64,000 nucleotides of DNA from an uncultured Oscillospiraceae bacterium (GCA_900768135.1 CAAGBT010000088.1:1-64000); one strand, 5' to 3'. Shown: positions 22,981 through 31,063, counted from the first letter of the stretch. The notes: a model not told the origin generated them from the sequence alone. Made by a program: numbers and translations.

Positions 22981-23847
22981 ATGCACAAGAAAAATCATCT
23001 TTCGCAGGTGGCAAGGGTCCTTGCCGGCTGCTGCATTTTCGCCGCGGGGCTGAACCTTTTTGTCATTCCGGCAGGGCTGTACAGCGGCGGCGTGGTGGGG
23101 CTGACCCAGCTGATTGATCATGCGTGGCGATGCTCCGCGCCCGGCGCGGCGCTGGCGGCAAACCTTTACGGCGTGTTCTACTTCCTGCTCAATGTGCCGG
23201 TGCTGATCATCGCGTGGACAAAGCTCGGCAAGGCTTTCCTGCTTAAAACACTGGCCGGCACGGCGGGCATTAGCCTGTTCACGGCGCTCATCCCCCAGGC
23301 GGGCGCGCCGCTGGTGACGGACGCCGCCGCTGCGATCATGATCGGCGGCGTGGTCACGGGGCTGGGCGTTGGCGTAATGCTGACGGCGGGCGGTTCGGGC
23401 GGCGGCGTAGAGGTGATCGGCATATGGCTTTCAAAGCGGTATCCGGATTTTTCCGTCGGCAAGCTGGTGGGCTGGTTCAACGCGGCGCTGTTTCTTGCAT
23501 ACTTCTTCCTCTTTGACCACGAAACGGTGATCTACTCCGTCCTTTACATGGCCGTTTATGCCTTTGCGCTGGACAGGGCGTACTACCAGAACATCAACGC
23601 CCGCGTAATGATCTTTACGAAGCGGCCGGGGCTTGACGATGTGCTGCTCACGCGCACGGGGCGCGGCGTGACCGAGTGGGATGGCTGCGGCGCGTTCACA
23701 AAGGCAGACAGCCACATTCTTGTGACCATCATCAACAAATACGAGATCGACGAGGTGGTGAAGCTCATCCACGGCGTCGATCCCGATGCGTTCGTGGTGA
23801 TCGACGAGGGCATCCGGGTGTACGGCAACTTCCAGCGCCGGCTGTAG
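22981..23847 (+). CDS. YitT-family membrane protein
   Basis: The 288-residue protein has five or six membrane segments in the first 200 residues (starting HLSQVARVLAGCCIFAAGLNLFV), the glycine-rich TAGGSGGGVEVIGIWLSKRY motif, and a C-terminal soluble DUF2179 domain (residues about 215-285, LLTRTGRGVTEWDGCGAFTK). YitT proteins are conserved in Firmicutes; no transported substrate is established to my knowledge. It follows tex by 50 bases and ends at a strong terminator. Confidence 0.93.
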   Translation: MHKKNHLSQVARVLAGCCIFAAGLNLFVIPAGLYSGGVVGLTQLIDHAWRCSAPGAALAANLYGVFYFLLNVPVLIIAWTKLGKAFLLKTLAGTAGISLFTALIPQAGAPLVTDAAAAIMIGGVVTGLGVGVMLTAGGSGGGVEVIGIWLSKRYPDFSVGKLVGWFNAALFLAYFFLFDHETVIYSVLYMAVYAFALDRAYYQNINARVMIFTKRPGLDDVLLTRTGRGVTEWDGCGAFTKADSHILVTIINKYEIDEVVKLIHGVDPDAFVVIDEGIRVYGNFQRRL

Positions 23848-23868
23848 GCCGGCCGAACGGCAAAAAAG

Positions 23869-23906
23869 CGGAGCCTCTCCTGCAGGAGAGGCTCCGTTCT
23901 TCTTTT
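23869..23906 (+). terminator. rho-independent terminator after the YitT gene
   Basis: CGGAGCCTCTCC (23869-23880) and GGAGAGGCTCCG (23885-23896) form a perfect 12-base stem with TGCA loop, followed by TTCTTCTTTT. Confidence 0.9.
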
Positions 23907-23913
23907 GTATGCG

Positions 23914-24045
23914 TTATGCTCTGCACATGACCTGCCGCTCAAACTGAAGCAGGATGCTGAGCAGCGGAAAATCCTTCGCCTTGTAGTTGTTGCGGTCAAA
24001 TTCGCAGGGGCTGCCGATGATATCGCCTAAAATTGCACCATACAT
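23914..24045 (-). pseudogene. N-terminal remnant of an ADP-ribosylglycohydrolase-family gene
   Basis: Reading the minus strand from ATG 24045 gives 43 codons to a TAA at 23914-23916. The first 30 residues (MYGAILGDIIGSPCEFDRNN, then YKAKDFPLLS) are the characteristic start of bacterial ADP-ribosylglycohydrolases (GD..GS..E motif that begins the metal-site fold). After that the similarity stops, and the remaining roughly 200 residues, including the TDDT-type metal ligands, are absent; the tex-yitT terminator begins right beyond. No good ribosome-binding site precedes it. It is therefore a decayed fragment and not a working enzyme. Confidence 0.7.
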
Positions 24046-24091
24046 AAGAGCTTCTTCTGTTTTCTGTTCTTTTCTTTGGGCCGCAGGTCCG

Positions 24092-25513
24092 TTACAGATT
24101 CAGCTCTGCGGCGGTAATATACACGCCGTTCCAGGTGTTGGAGCCGCCGGCAACGCAGCTGCGCGCCGCCTCAAGCATCTTTATCTCGTACCCCAGCACT
24201 TCGCTGCGCAGGTCCATGTAGTGGAGCCTGGACGCGCCGTAGGCGCGGCCGGCAAGGGTCTCGTAGTAGCCGTCGGGATCGTAAGTGACGGCGCCGGTGG
24301 TCATATTGCGCAGCGAAAACTCGCTGTAGGAAGACTTGATCTTATACTGCACATAGGTCAGCACGCACAAGTCGCCGTCAAGATTTCTGTAGGCGTATAC
24401 ATAGCCGCACTGGCCCACGGCAGAGGAATACTTGCGCTGAATGCGGCGGAAGTCCGTTCCGGCCAGATAGGAATAGTCGGCGGAATTGACCGAGCCGGAC
24501 TGCGTCTGCTTTCCGGCGATATAATCCTTGAAGGAGCTGTAGGTCTTCTCCGCATCGTCCATGCGCTGGTAGACCCAGCTGCTGAGGAACATGGCCTGTC
24601 CGGCATAGATCTTGACGCTGTGAGTGCCCTCCCTTGGCTCTACGGCCACGGTCTGGCCGGTGGCCTCCACATAGTCCTGCCCGCCGGTGCGCTTGAGGAC
24701 CACACTGTCGCCCGAGACGCTCCAGGTACCTTCCTCATAGCCGGTGTAAATAACGCTCCGGCTCTGTTTGCTGACGCACTGATAAGCGCAGGAATACTTT
24801 GTCTTCTCGAACAGGTAGCACTCCTTGTATTCGCCGTCGTCGGCATAGTTAAGGCCCTCCCAGTAGCCCAGCATCTGGCTGGCAAGGGAGCTGGCGGCCG
24901 GGTCGGCGGGGTTGGACGGAGCGCTGCCGGGGCGGAGCGTTCCGCCGTTCTTGCAGGGAACGGAAAGCGCGTTGCGGGAAATAACGGCTACATCGCCGCG
25001 GGTAAAGACTGTTGTCTCCGCGTTATACTGCCCGGCTGTTACGCCAAGCCGGTCTGAAAGCTCCCACGAGCTGTCCCACTGAAAGTCCGTGCCGCTCTCG
25101 TAGCCCAGGGCGCGCAGAACGAACGTGATGTACTGCGCGGCGGTCACGGTCGCCTCGCCGCCAAAGGTGGTTGCGGAGGTGCCGGCAGTCAGGCCGTTCG
25201 TGTAGGCATAGCCAACGTAGGGCCTGGCCCACGCGGCGACATCGGTGAACGGCAGGCTCCATGCGCCGTTGTTCGCATCGGCGTCCTTACCGAGCAGGCG
25301 AACGAGCATCGTCACCGCCTCGTGGCGCGAGGGCGCGCGGTCAAGCTCGTAGACAGGATTCCCGTTTGCATCCGTCCCCGTGCCGTTGAACAGTCCGAGT
25401 TCGTGCAGCTCGTTTGCCGCCGCAAGCGCTTCCTCGTTCGATGCCGCGCGGGCGCTCGGAAGAAGCGCGGCGCTCAGCATAAGCGCCAGGATAAGCGATA
25501 GAATTCTTTTCAT
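24092..25513 (-). CDS. exported protein with S-layer homology (SLH) domains
   Basis: The 473-residue product starts with a signal peptide (MKRILSLILALMLSAALLPS, cleavage likely after the following A-R-A). Residues about 25-190 carry SLH-like repeats: HELGLFNGTGTDANGNPVYE, RAPSRHEAVTMLVRLLG, FTDVAAWARPYVGYAYTNGL and a third partial repeat. SLH repeats bind secondary cell-wall polymers, so the protein should sit on the cell surface. The C-terminal 280 residues are rich in Tyr and Ser with no family I recognise. The start at 25513 has AAGGGAG eight bases upstream; the reading frame's earlier ATG would destroy the signal peptide. It is followed by the glycohydrolase remnant. Confidence 0.88.
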   Translation of the reverse strand: MKRILSLILALMLSAALLPSARAASNEEALAAANELHELGLFNGTGTDANGNPVYELDRAPSRHEAVTMLVRLLGKDADANNGAWSLPFTDVAAWARPYVGYAYTNGLTAGTSATTFGGEATVTAAQYITFVLRALGYESGTDFQWDSSWELSDRLGVTAGQYNAETTVFTRGDVAVISRNALSVPCKNGGTLRPGSAPSNPADPAASSLASQMLGYWEGLNYADDGEYKECYLFEKTKYSCAYQCVSKQSRSVIYTGYEEGTWSVSGDSVVLKRTGGQDYVEATGQTVAVEPREGTHSVKIYAGQAMFLSSWVYQRMDDAEKTYSSFKDYIAGKQTQSGSVNSADYSYLAGTDFRRIQRKYSSAVGQCGYVYAYRNLDGDLCVLTYVQYKIKSSYSEFSLRNMTTGAVTYDPDGYYETLAGRAYGASRLHYMDLRSEVLGYEIKMLEAARSCVAGGSNTWNGVYITAAELNL

Positions 25514-25695
25514 GGTATCTCCCTTCTCGTTTCCGGCGGCGCTTCCTGCGCTGCCGCCTAAGCTGCGCCCATTATACCGCCGCCGCACGCAAAAGGCAAT
25601 AGCTGCCGCGGCCCGCAGGGAAGCCCCTGCGGACTTTTTCTGCGTTCCGCCATATGGGAACGCGCCCGGACGGCCGCTCAGGCGGCTGCGGCGAA

Positions 25696-25738
25696 ATAAA
25701 AAAGCAGAATGCCGCGATATTCATCGCGGCATTCTGCT
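25696..25738 (-). terminator. rho-independent terminator of the tRNA operon
   Basis: A 16-base perfect stem (25703-25718 with 25723-25738) with a four-base loop is followed on the minus strand by TTTTTATTT, immediately after tRNA-Val. Confidence 0.92.
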
Positions 25739-25739
25739 C

Positions 25740-25816
25740 TGGTGGAGACTGCTGGACTCGAACCAGTGACCTCCTGCGTGTGAAGCAGGCGCTCTAACCA
25801 GCTGAGCTAAGCCTCC
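25740..25816 (-). tRNA. tRNA-Val(CAC)
   Basis: The 77-base gene folds into a full cloverleaf: acceptor GGAGGCT/AGTCTCC, D loop with AGCTGGTTAG, anticodon stem CCTGC/GCAGG enclosing TTCACAC (anticodon CAC), T loop TTCGAGT and an encoded CCA. It is the last gene of a three-tRNA operon read Met-Glu-Val. Confidence 0.93.
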
Positions 25817-25820
25817 ATGG

Positions 25821-25895
25821 TGGTGACCCGTACGGGATTCGAACCCATGTTAGAGCCGTGAAAGGGCCGTGTCTTAACCACTTGACCAACGGGCC
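25821..25895 (-). tRNA. tRNA-Glu(TTC)
   Basis: The 75-base gene has acceptor GGCCCGT/ACGGGTC, anticodon loop CTTTCAC (anticodon TTC), T loop TTCGAAT and an encoded CCA. The outermost anticodon-stem pair is a C-C mismatch. Four bases separate it from tRNA-Val. Confidence 0.93.
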
Positions 25896-25903
25896 ATATG
25901 AGA

Positions 25904-25927
25904 CACGGGATGCTCGCGCATCCCGTG
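25904..25927 (-). other. hairpin between tRNA-Met and tRNA-Glu
   Basis: CACGGGATGC and GCATCCCGTG form a perfect ten-base stem with a four-base loop and no T-run. It may direct processing of the tRNA precursor. Confidence 0.5.
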
Positions 25928-25931
25928 CATC

Positions 25932-26008
25932 TGGTAGCGGCACCTGGATTTGAACCGGGGACACTGCGGGTATGAACCGCATGCTCTAGCCAGCTGAGCT
26001 ATGCCGCC
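25932..26008 (-). tRNA. tRNA-Met(CAT), elongator
   Basis: The 77-base gene has acceptor GGCGGCA/TGCCGCT, anticodon stem TGCGG/CCGCA around TTCATAC (anticodon CAT), T loop TTCAAAT and an encoded CCA. The G1-U72 pair and absence of the three G-C pairs of initiators mark it as an elongator-type tRNA. Its sequence differs from the half tRNA-Met at 1486-1531, so it is not the source of that fragment. Confidence 0.9.
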
Positions 26009-26037
26009 AAAGTTTCCTGCTCGACAGGACAAATAGC

Positions 26038-26067
26038 ACTATACCAAATTTACCTGTGCTTTGTCAA
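26038..26067 (-). promoter_or_regulatory. tRNA operon promoter
   Basis: On the minus strand a perfect TTGACA (26062-26067) and TATAGT (26038-26043), 18 bases apart, lie 30 bases before tRNA-Met. Confidence 0.85.
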
Positions 26068-26122
26068 TAGGCTGGAAAAATTTTTTCTGCCGGTTCCGCA
26101 AAAAGCAGAGGTTCCGCGGGGA

Positions 26123-26147
26123 CGCAGGAGGGCGCCGCCCTCCTGCG
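26123..26147 (-). terminator. hairpin after the guanine deaminase gene
   Basis: An 11-base perfect stem with a three-base loop starts eight bases after the deaminase stop; the sequence after it on the minus strand has no T-run close by, so termination strength is uncertain. Confidence 0.5.
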
Positions 26148-26154
26148 GGACGGC

Positions 26155-27414
26155 TCAGCCGACGACCCTCCGCCCTTCCGACCAGACGGAGACGATATTG
26201 TGCCGGTGCATCATGTAGATCGCGCGCTCGAAGCGTTCGCGCACATTCAGCGACCGCGTGGACTCGATAAAGTCGGAATCGTCTACGACCACGGCGTGCA
26301 GCTTTTCGCCCGCGGCAAAGCAGCCCTGCGCGCCAAAATAGCGATGCCCGCTGGCGCTGCCGAGATAGTACGCCTCCGGCACGGTGAGGAAATCCTCCGA
26401 CCAGTCGGTTTCGATGCGCTTGATCTTGCTGGCGCGGATGGACATGGTGATGACCTTGTACATCGGCAGCAGCGCGCCGCCGGCGATATCGGAACCCAGC
26501 GTGACCCAGATGCCCTGCTGGAGCATCTCGCGCACAGGGGAAACGCCGGAGCAGAGGTTGATGTTCGACCCCGCGCAGTGCGCCACAACAACGCCGTGGT
26601 CGCGCATGGCGGCGCATTCGCGCGCATCGGAATGAACACAGTGCGCCATCACGGTGTGATCCTTCCAGAGGCCGTATTTTGCGTAGGTCTCCCAGTACTG
26701 TGCGCAGTCGGGGTGCAGCTCTTTGACCCATGCGATCTCCCCGCGGTTTTCCGAGAGATGAGACTGGACGTAAAGCCCCCGCTCCTGCGCAAGCTTTCCC
26801 AGCCATGCCATCAGCTCGTTGGTACACGAGGGCGTAAAGCGCGGCGTGATGATGGGCTTAACGTGTTCAAAGCGCGCGCACTCCTCCAGCCAGCGCAGCG
26901 TTTCGCGCATGGATTCCTCCGTTGTTTCCTGCAGGTGTTCTCCGCCGTTGCGGTCCATGTTCACCTTGCCGACATAGCCGGTAACGCCGGCCTTTTCCAG
27001 CTCCTCCATCAGGATGAGCGTTGCATCGGTATGAAGCGAGGAAAACATACATACGCGCGTGGTGCCGTTGGTGATCAGGTCGCTTGCCAGGCGGCGGTAG
27101 ATGCGGCGGGCGTAGTCGTTGTCGGCAAAGCGCGCCTCGGTTTTGAAGGTGTAGGTGTTCAGCCAGTCGATCAGCGGCAGGTCCATGCCCATGCCGAGCA
27201 TGGGATACTGCGGCGCGTGCAGGTGCATATCGACGAACGAGGGCAGAATGAGCGCATCGCCATAGTCGAAAACCTCCGCGTCCGCGCCCTGCGGGGCGCT
27301 TCGTTCCACGCTGAGGACCGCGCCGCCGTCGTCCAGAACAAGGCAGCCGTGTTCCACAATGTCCAGCGCGCCGAGCGAGGGCGCAGAGACGAGATTGCCT
27401 TTCAGGATCTTCAT
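26155..27414 (-). CDS. guaD: guanine deaminase (amidohydrolase family)
   Basis: Guanine deaminase converts guanine to xanthine and ammonia. The 419-residue protein shows the zinc-site motifs PSFVDMHLHAPQYP (residues about 56-69), QSHLSEN, the third metal His in HCVH, and GSDIAGG, together with the guanine-deaminase-specific stretch LPLIDWLNTYTFKTEARF. The start is ATG 27414, seven bases after CAGGAGTG. A guanine-class purine riboswitch (27483-27550) lies in its leader, which supports the substrate assignment independently. xpt at 28959 could salvage the xanthine made here; the two genes are separated by spoIIP and read from opposite strands. Confidence 0.9.
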   Translation of the reverse strand: MKILKGNLVSAPSLGALDIVEHGCLVLDDGGAVLSVERSAPQGADAEVFDYGDALILPSFVDMHLHAPQYPMLGMGMDLPLIDWLNTYTFKTEARFADNDYARRIYRRLASDLITNGTTRVCMFSSLHTDATLILMEELEKAGVTGYVGKVNMDRNGGEHLQETTEESMRETLRWLEECARFEHVKPIITPRFTPSCTNELMAWLGKLAQERGLYVQSHLSENRGEIAWVKELHPDCAQYWETYAKYGLWKDHTVMAHCVHSDARECAAMRDHGVVVAHCAGSNINLCSGVSPVREMLQQGIWVTLGSDIAGGALLPMYKVITMSIRASKIKRIETDWSEDFLTVPEAYYLGSASGHRYFGAQGCFAAGEKLHAVVVDDSDFIESTRSLNVRERFERAIYMMHRHNIVSVWSEGRRVVG

Positions 27415-27444
27415 AAAAATCACTCCTGTCATGTTGTGCAAAAG

Positions 27445-27484
27445 AAAAAGCGTCCCGCCTGAGGAGCTTCCTCCGGCAGAACAC
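27445..27484 (-). terminator. riboswitch expression-platform terminator
   Basis: On the minus strand GTTCTGCC pairs (with G-U pairs) with GGCGGGAC and an inner GGAGG pairs with CCTC, then GCTTTTTCTTTT follows. The stem begins right at the 3' strand of aptamer helix P1, and three or four more pairs would use P1 bases. Confidence 0.65.
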
Positions 27485-27550
27485 CCATAGCAGGGCCTTT
27501 TCGGCGGCCCCGTAGAAACTTTCGCGCCATGTAAGCGAAATTATATGAGT
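27483..27550 (-). ncRNA. purine (guanine-class) riboswitch aptamer
   Basis: The minus strand carries the purine-aptamer core in order: ACTCATATAAT (P1 and J1/2), a P2 hairpin with loop ending in ATG, AGTTTCTAC (J2/3 with the conserved U47 and U51 positions), a GC-rich P3 with a CCGAAA-type loop, and TGCTATGGGT closing P1. The base before TATGGGT is C, corresponding to C74 of guanine-binding aptamers, where adenine aptamers have U. It lies about 70 bases before guanine deaminase. Confidence 0.88.
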
Positions 27551-27671
27551 CTTTTTCCGTTTTATTCAGGATAACACAAAAGAAGTAAAATTGCAAGCGC
27601 GTTTATGCACGCCGGATGCGCGGCATATTCGGCGCGCGCGGCGCATAGGCTGTTGCAAGAGGTGAGAAACG

Positions 27672-28850
27672 ATGCAAAAGAAACGGACAAGAAGGCTTGC
27701 GCGCGCCGCCTGCTCGCTGCTCCTTGCGGCGGCGACGCTTTGGGGCGTGAGCGTGACGGCGCCGGCAAAGGACGCCCACTCGGCGCTGCGCGCGCTGCGC
27801 GGCGGCGGGATCGGCCTTGCGCTTGTGCGCCTGGAACGCGGCGGGGAGGAGAGCGGCGCGCTGAGCGCGCAGACCTCGCTTGCGCTGCGCATGACGCCGC
27901 TGCTGCGCGAGAGCGGTGCGGAGATCGCGCAGGCGTGGTCGAGCGAGCTGGAGCAGCCGCCGGACGATCTGTCCGGCAGCACGGACGAGGCGCAGGATGA
28001 CGAGGGAACGGTGCTTTCCCCGCCCCGGCAGCCGGACGAGGTGACGGTGACGGAGAACGGCGTGGCGGCGCGCACGCTGAAGCCCTCCGACCCCGCAGGG
28101 TACACGGTGTTCGGCAATGTGTACATCAATAACGGCTCCAGCGCGGCGCTGGACGCTTCCATGCTTTCGGCGGATTACGCCGCGCAGGCCGGCGCAGGGG
28201 AGCCGCAGGTGCTGATCATCCACACGCACGGCACCGAGAGCTATACCATGCCCGCCGGCGAGGAATATGAGCCGACGGACTCCTTCCGCACGCTGGACAC
28301 GCGCTGCAACATGATCCGCGTAGGCGACGAAATGGCGCAGACGCTCACAGATGCGGGCGTGAGCGTGGTACACGACCGCACGCTTTACGACTACCCCAGC
28401 TATTCGGGCGCATACGACCGCTCGCTCGCATCGATCCGGCGTTATCTGGAAAAGTACCCGTCCATCTCGTTTGTGCTGGACGTTCACCGCGACGCCGTGG
28501 AGGACGGAAACGGAAACCAGTACAAGCTGCTGTGCGGCGAGGAGAAAAGCGCGGCGCAGATGGAATTCGTTATCGGCTCGAACGGCGGCGGGCTGAGCCA
28601 CGACAGCTGGCGCGAGAACCTGAAGCTTGCCTGCGCCGTGCAGGAAACGCTGTATGCGCGCTTTCCCACGCTGATGCGCCCGATCACGGTGCGCAACTCC
28701 CGCTATAACCAGCACATGACCGCCGGATCGCTCCTGGTAGAGGTCGGCACGGCGGGCAACTCGCTGGAGGAGGCGATCAACGCCGCGCGCCTTTTTGCCG
28801 CAGGTTTTGCCGAAACGGTGCAGAACGGGCGGGGCGCCTTGCCGGAATAG
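27672..28850 (+). CDS. spoIIP: stage II sporulation protein P
   Basis: SpoIIP is a peptidoglycan amidase/endopeptidase that works with SpoIID and SpoIIM in the engulfment membrane of sporulating cells. The 392-residue product has an N-terminal membrane anchor (about residues 10-30), a low-complexity linker, and the catalytic domain from about 180 with IIHTHGTESY, FVLDVHRDA and LLVEVGTAGNS, which include the zinc-binding histidine and glutamate. The length is typical. AGAGGTGAG precedes the start. It is a solid indicator that the organism forms endospores. Confidence 0.95.
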   Translation: MQKKRTRRLARAACSLLLAAATLWGVSVTAPAKDAHSALRALRGGGIGLALVRLERGGEESGALSAQTSLALRMTPLLRESGAEIAQAWSSELEQPPDDLSGSTDEAQDDEGTVLSPPRQPDEVTVTENGVAARTLKPSDPAGYTVFGNVYINNGSSAALDASMLSADYAAQAGAGEPQVLIIHTHGTESYTMPAGEEYEPTDSFRTLDTRCNMIRVGDEMAQTLTDAGVSVVHDRTLYDYPSYSGAYDRSLASIRRYLEKYPSISFVLDVHRDAVEDGNGNQYKLLCGEEKSAAQMEFVIGSNGGGLSHDSWRENLKLACAVQETLYARFPTLMRPITVRNSRYNQHMTAGSLLVEVGTAGNSLEEAINAARLFAAGFAETVQNGRGALPE

Positions 28851-28896
28851 ACGGAAAGCGGCCGGAAAACGAAGAATTCTTGTCGCACCTGCCATG

Positions 28897-28925
28897 TTGC
28901 TTTTCCTGCGAAAATCCTGTTTAAT
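28897..28925 (+). promoter_or_regulatory. candidate xpt promoter with overlapping inverted repeat
   Basis: TTGCTT (28897-28902) and TTTAAT (28920-28925) are 17 bases apart. An eight-base inverted repeat, TCCTGTTT (28915-28922) and AAACAGGA (28940-28947), overlaps the -10 box and the ribosome-binding site and could be an operator. No purine riboswitch was seen here. Confidence 0.5.
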
Positions 28926-28958
28926 AGGTCTATCATCTAAAACAGGAGGGGTTGTCCC

Positions 28959-29537
28959 ATGCAGCAGCTTCAGGAGCGCATCCGTCGAGAGGGCAAAGTC
29001 CTGCCCGGCAGCATCGTTAAGGTGGACGGGTTTTTGAATCACCGTGTGGATACGGCTCTGCTCGGAGAGATCGCGGACGAATTTGCGAAGTTCTTCGATG
29101 TGAGCAGGATCACAATGGTACTAACTGCAGAGGCGAGCGGCATCGCTCTGGCAACGGTCTGCGCTCAGAAATACGGTGTTCCCATGCTTTTTGCCAAGAA
29201 AGCGAAGAGCGACAACATCGAGAGCGGACTGTACCAGAGCGAGGTTTTTTCTTATACCTACAAAAAGAAGGTCACGCTGCTGGTCTCGCAGGAGTGGCTG
29301 AGTGCGGACGACCGTGTGCTGATCATCGACGACTTCATGGCCAACGGCTTTGCCGTGCAGGGTCTGGTGGACATTGTGAACGCGGCGGGCGCGAAGCTGG
29401 AGGGCATCGGCATCGCCGTGGAAAAGGGCTTTCAGGGTGGAGGCGACCGCTTCCGCGCCAGCGGCATTCCCTACAAGGCGCTTGCCGTGATCGAAAGGGC
29501 GGACGAGAGCGGATTCGTTTTCCGCGAGGAAGAGTAA
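28959..29537 (+). CDS. xpt: xanthine phosphoribosyltransferase
   Basis: Xpt salvages xanthine to XMP with PRPP. The 192-residue protein aligns by eye end to end with Bacillus Xpt: start LQERIRREGKVLPGSIVKVD, the hallmark base-binding FLNHRVD, the PRPP loop VLIIDDFMANG (about residues 124-134), and a C-terminus that closes over the base. The length is standard. AGGAGGGG precedes the start. It stands alone between spoIIP and a strong terminator. With the guanine deaminase gene nearby it forms a guanine-to-XMP salvage route. Confidence 0.96.
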   Translation: MQQLQERIRREGKVLPGSIVKVDGFLNHRVDTALLGEIADEFAKFFDVSRITMVLTAEASGIALATVCAQKYGVPMLFAKKAKSDNIESGLYQSEVFSYTYKKKVTLLVSQEWLSADDRVLIIDDFMANGFAVQGLVDIVNAAGAKLEGIGIAVEKGFQGGGDRFRASGIPYKALAVIERADESGFVFREEE

Positions 29538-29543
29538 GACTTC

Positions 29544-29584
29544 AAAAAAGAGGGAGGTTCCCAATGGGAACCTCCCTCTTTTTT
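29544..29584 (+). terminator. rho-independent terminator after xpt
   Basis: AGAGGGAGGTTCCC and GGGAACCTCCCTCT form a 14-base stem flanked by an A-run and TTTTTT, so it can work in both directions. Confidence 0.92.
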
Positions 29585-29788
29585 GAGGGGGAACGCACTC
29601 CGCTTCGCGCCTCGCTGCCGTTGGCAGCTGCGACACGCGCGGAGCGAGAAGAGTTTTTTGGCACGCGCACGCCCCAGGGCGGCTTCTCTTGCCGCTTTGC
29701 GGCAATTCACCTTCTGTCGCGCCAAAAAACGATTGAAATTGATTTCGCGTCTGCGGACGCGAAAGTCTGCGACGCTTTGCGTCCCTTT
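29585..29788. other. GC-rich intergenic stretch without a recognisable gene
   Basis: About 200 bases between the xpt terminator and the nitrilase stop contain several short inverted repeats (for example GCGTCTGCGGACGC near 29748) and mixed-frame low-quality reading frames only. The hairpin close to 29748-29790 with a following T-run on the plus strand may help terminate transcription. I see no coding sequence. Confidence 0.5.
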
Positions 29789-30577
29789 TTACAGCCGGTA
29801 AAGCTCCGGCCGCCGGTCGCGGAAGACGGGAACGGCGGCGCGCAGCGGGGCGATACAGGAGAGGTCCAGGCTGGCGGTAACGATCTCCTCCTCTCCGCCG
29901 CCCTGCGCAAGGACTGCGCCCAGCGGGTCGATGATGCGTGAAAAGCCGCCGTAGATCACGCCGCCGCGCTCGCCGCAGGCATTGCAGGAAACGACGAAAA
30001 GCTGGTTTTCGATGGCGCGGGCGGCGGTGAGCGTTTCCCAGTGGTATTGCCGCGCGGCCGTCCACTGGGCGGGAAGAAAGACGACCTCCGTCCCGCGCAG
30101 CGCCAGCGTGCGCCACAGCTCAGGGAAGCGCACCTCGTAGCAGATGAGAAGGCCGCAGCGCACGCCGTCGAGCGTGAAGGTGGCGAGATGGCCGCCGGGG
30201 GCATAGACCTCATGCTCGCCCATGGGCGTAAAGAGATGGGTCTTGTCATACTCCGCGAGGCACGCGCCCGTGCGGTCGAAAACGCAGGCGGTGTTGAAAA
30301 TCTTTCCGTCCCGCCGGTTCGACACGCTGCCCGCCACGATATTGACGTTCAGCTCGCGCGCGAGCGGCGAAAAACGTGCGCGGACGGCCCTTGCATTTTC
30401 ATCGCACGCCGCAGCAAGGTCGCCGCCCGGCATAAAGCCCGTGTTCCATGTTTCCGGCAGGACGATTACGTCCGGCGCGGCTTCCCCGGCGGCGCGGCGG
30501 ACGAGAGCCTCCGCGCGGTCAAAATTCGCCGCGCCTGCAAGCGGGTGCATATCCATCTGGATCACGCTGACGTTCAT
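29789..30577 (-). CDS. carbon-nitrogen hydrolase (nitrilase-superfamily amidase)
   Basis: The 262-residue protein has the complete catalytic triad of the superfamily: Glu42 (VLPETWNTGF), Lys112 (YDKTHLF) and Cys146 (LLICYEVRFPE). The sequence around the cysteine and the short length resemble omega-amidase/NIT2-type and YafV-type amidases, which hydrolyse alpha-ketoglutaramate or other small amides. Start at 30577 follows AGGTTTTTACG, a weak site. It is transcribed alone. Substrate remains unassigned. Confidence 0.88.
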   Translation of the reverse strand: MNVSVIQMDMHPLAGAANFDRAEALVRRAAGEAAPDVIVLPETWNTGFMPGGDLAAACDENARAVRARFSPLARELNVNIVAGSVSNRRDGKIFNTACVFDRTGACLAEYDKTHLFTPMGEHEVYAPGGHLATFTLDGVRCGLLICYEVRFPELWRTLALRGTEVVFLPAQWTAARQYHWETLTAARAIENQLFVVSCNACGERGGVIYGGFSRIIDPLGAVLAQGGGEEEIVTASLDLSCIAPLRAAVPVFRDRRPELYRL

Positions 30578-30637
30578 CGTAAAAACCTCCGGAATGTTCT
30601 GGTACCGTCATTATACGGAAAGAAAGCCCGCATTGCA

Positions 30638-31030
30638 ATGCAAAACGAAAAGGCAGTCCCCTGCAAAAAGCAGAAAAGCTGCAAGCAGAAGGCGGTACTC
30701 TCGCAGATCTCCGCCGCCTTTTCCCTCACGCCGATGGAGCGGCCGTGGCACTATCTGCACGGGCTGCAAGCAGAATTCGATCTCAGCAAGCTAAAATTCA
30801 CCGAGGATTTTTACGACCCCGACATGAACCCCAATGCGCCTGAACGAAAAGAGGACTGGAAGGTTTACTTTAACGGCAGCCTCTGGGGGCATCACGGCCG
30901 CGAGCGCGCGGGCAGGGAGGTGTCTGTACAAAAGTGGTTCCAATGGGCGGGGCGCGACTGCTTCGTGCCGTCCGTTTACGTCTGCGCCGGGGGCGTCGTC
31001 GTTGATTTTTGTCTGCGCGCAGAGGCCTCC
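30638..31030 (+). pseudogene. 5' part of an unrecognised gene, truncated at the metal-resistance locus
   Basis: From ATG 30638 an open frame gives about 130 residues that look protein-like, not shadow-like: a Lys/Cys-rich start, then AFSLTPMERPWHYLHGLQAE, LKFTEDFYDPDMNPNAPERK, a Trp/His-rich WKVYFNGSLWGHHG and VQKWFQWAGRDCFVPSVYVC. The sense of the frame is lost at about 31025, where it enters the antisense of the ArsR-AraC gene (stop at 31064). I do not know the family. I read it as a gene cut off when the neighbouring locus was inserted or rearranged; a short complete gene is less likely. Confidence 0.5.
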
Positions 31031-31063
31031 GCGAAACGCCGTGGGAAGAGGGAACGTTCGGCC

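Noticed and set aside
28850..28958. Purine riboswitch upstream of xpt
   Set aside because: The gap has only a promoter-like pair and an inverted repeat; none of the aptamer core motifs are present, unlike 27483-27550.
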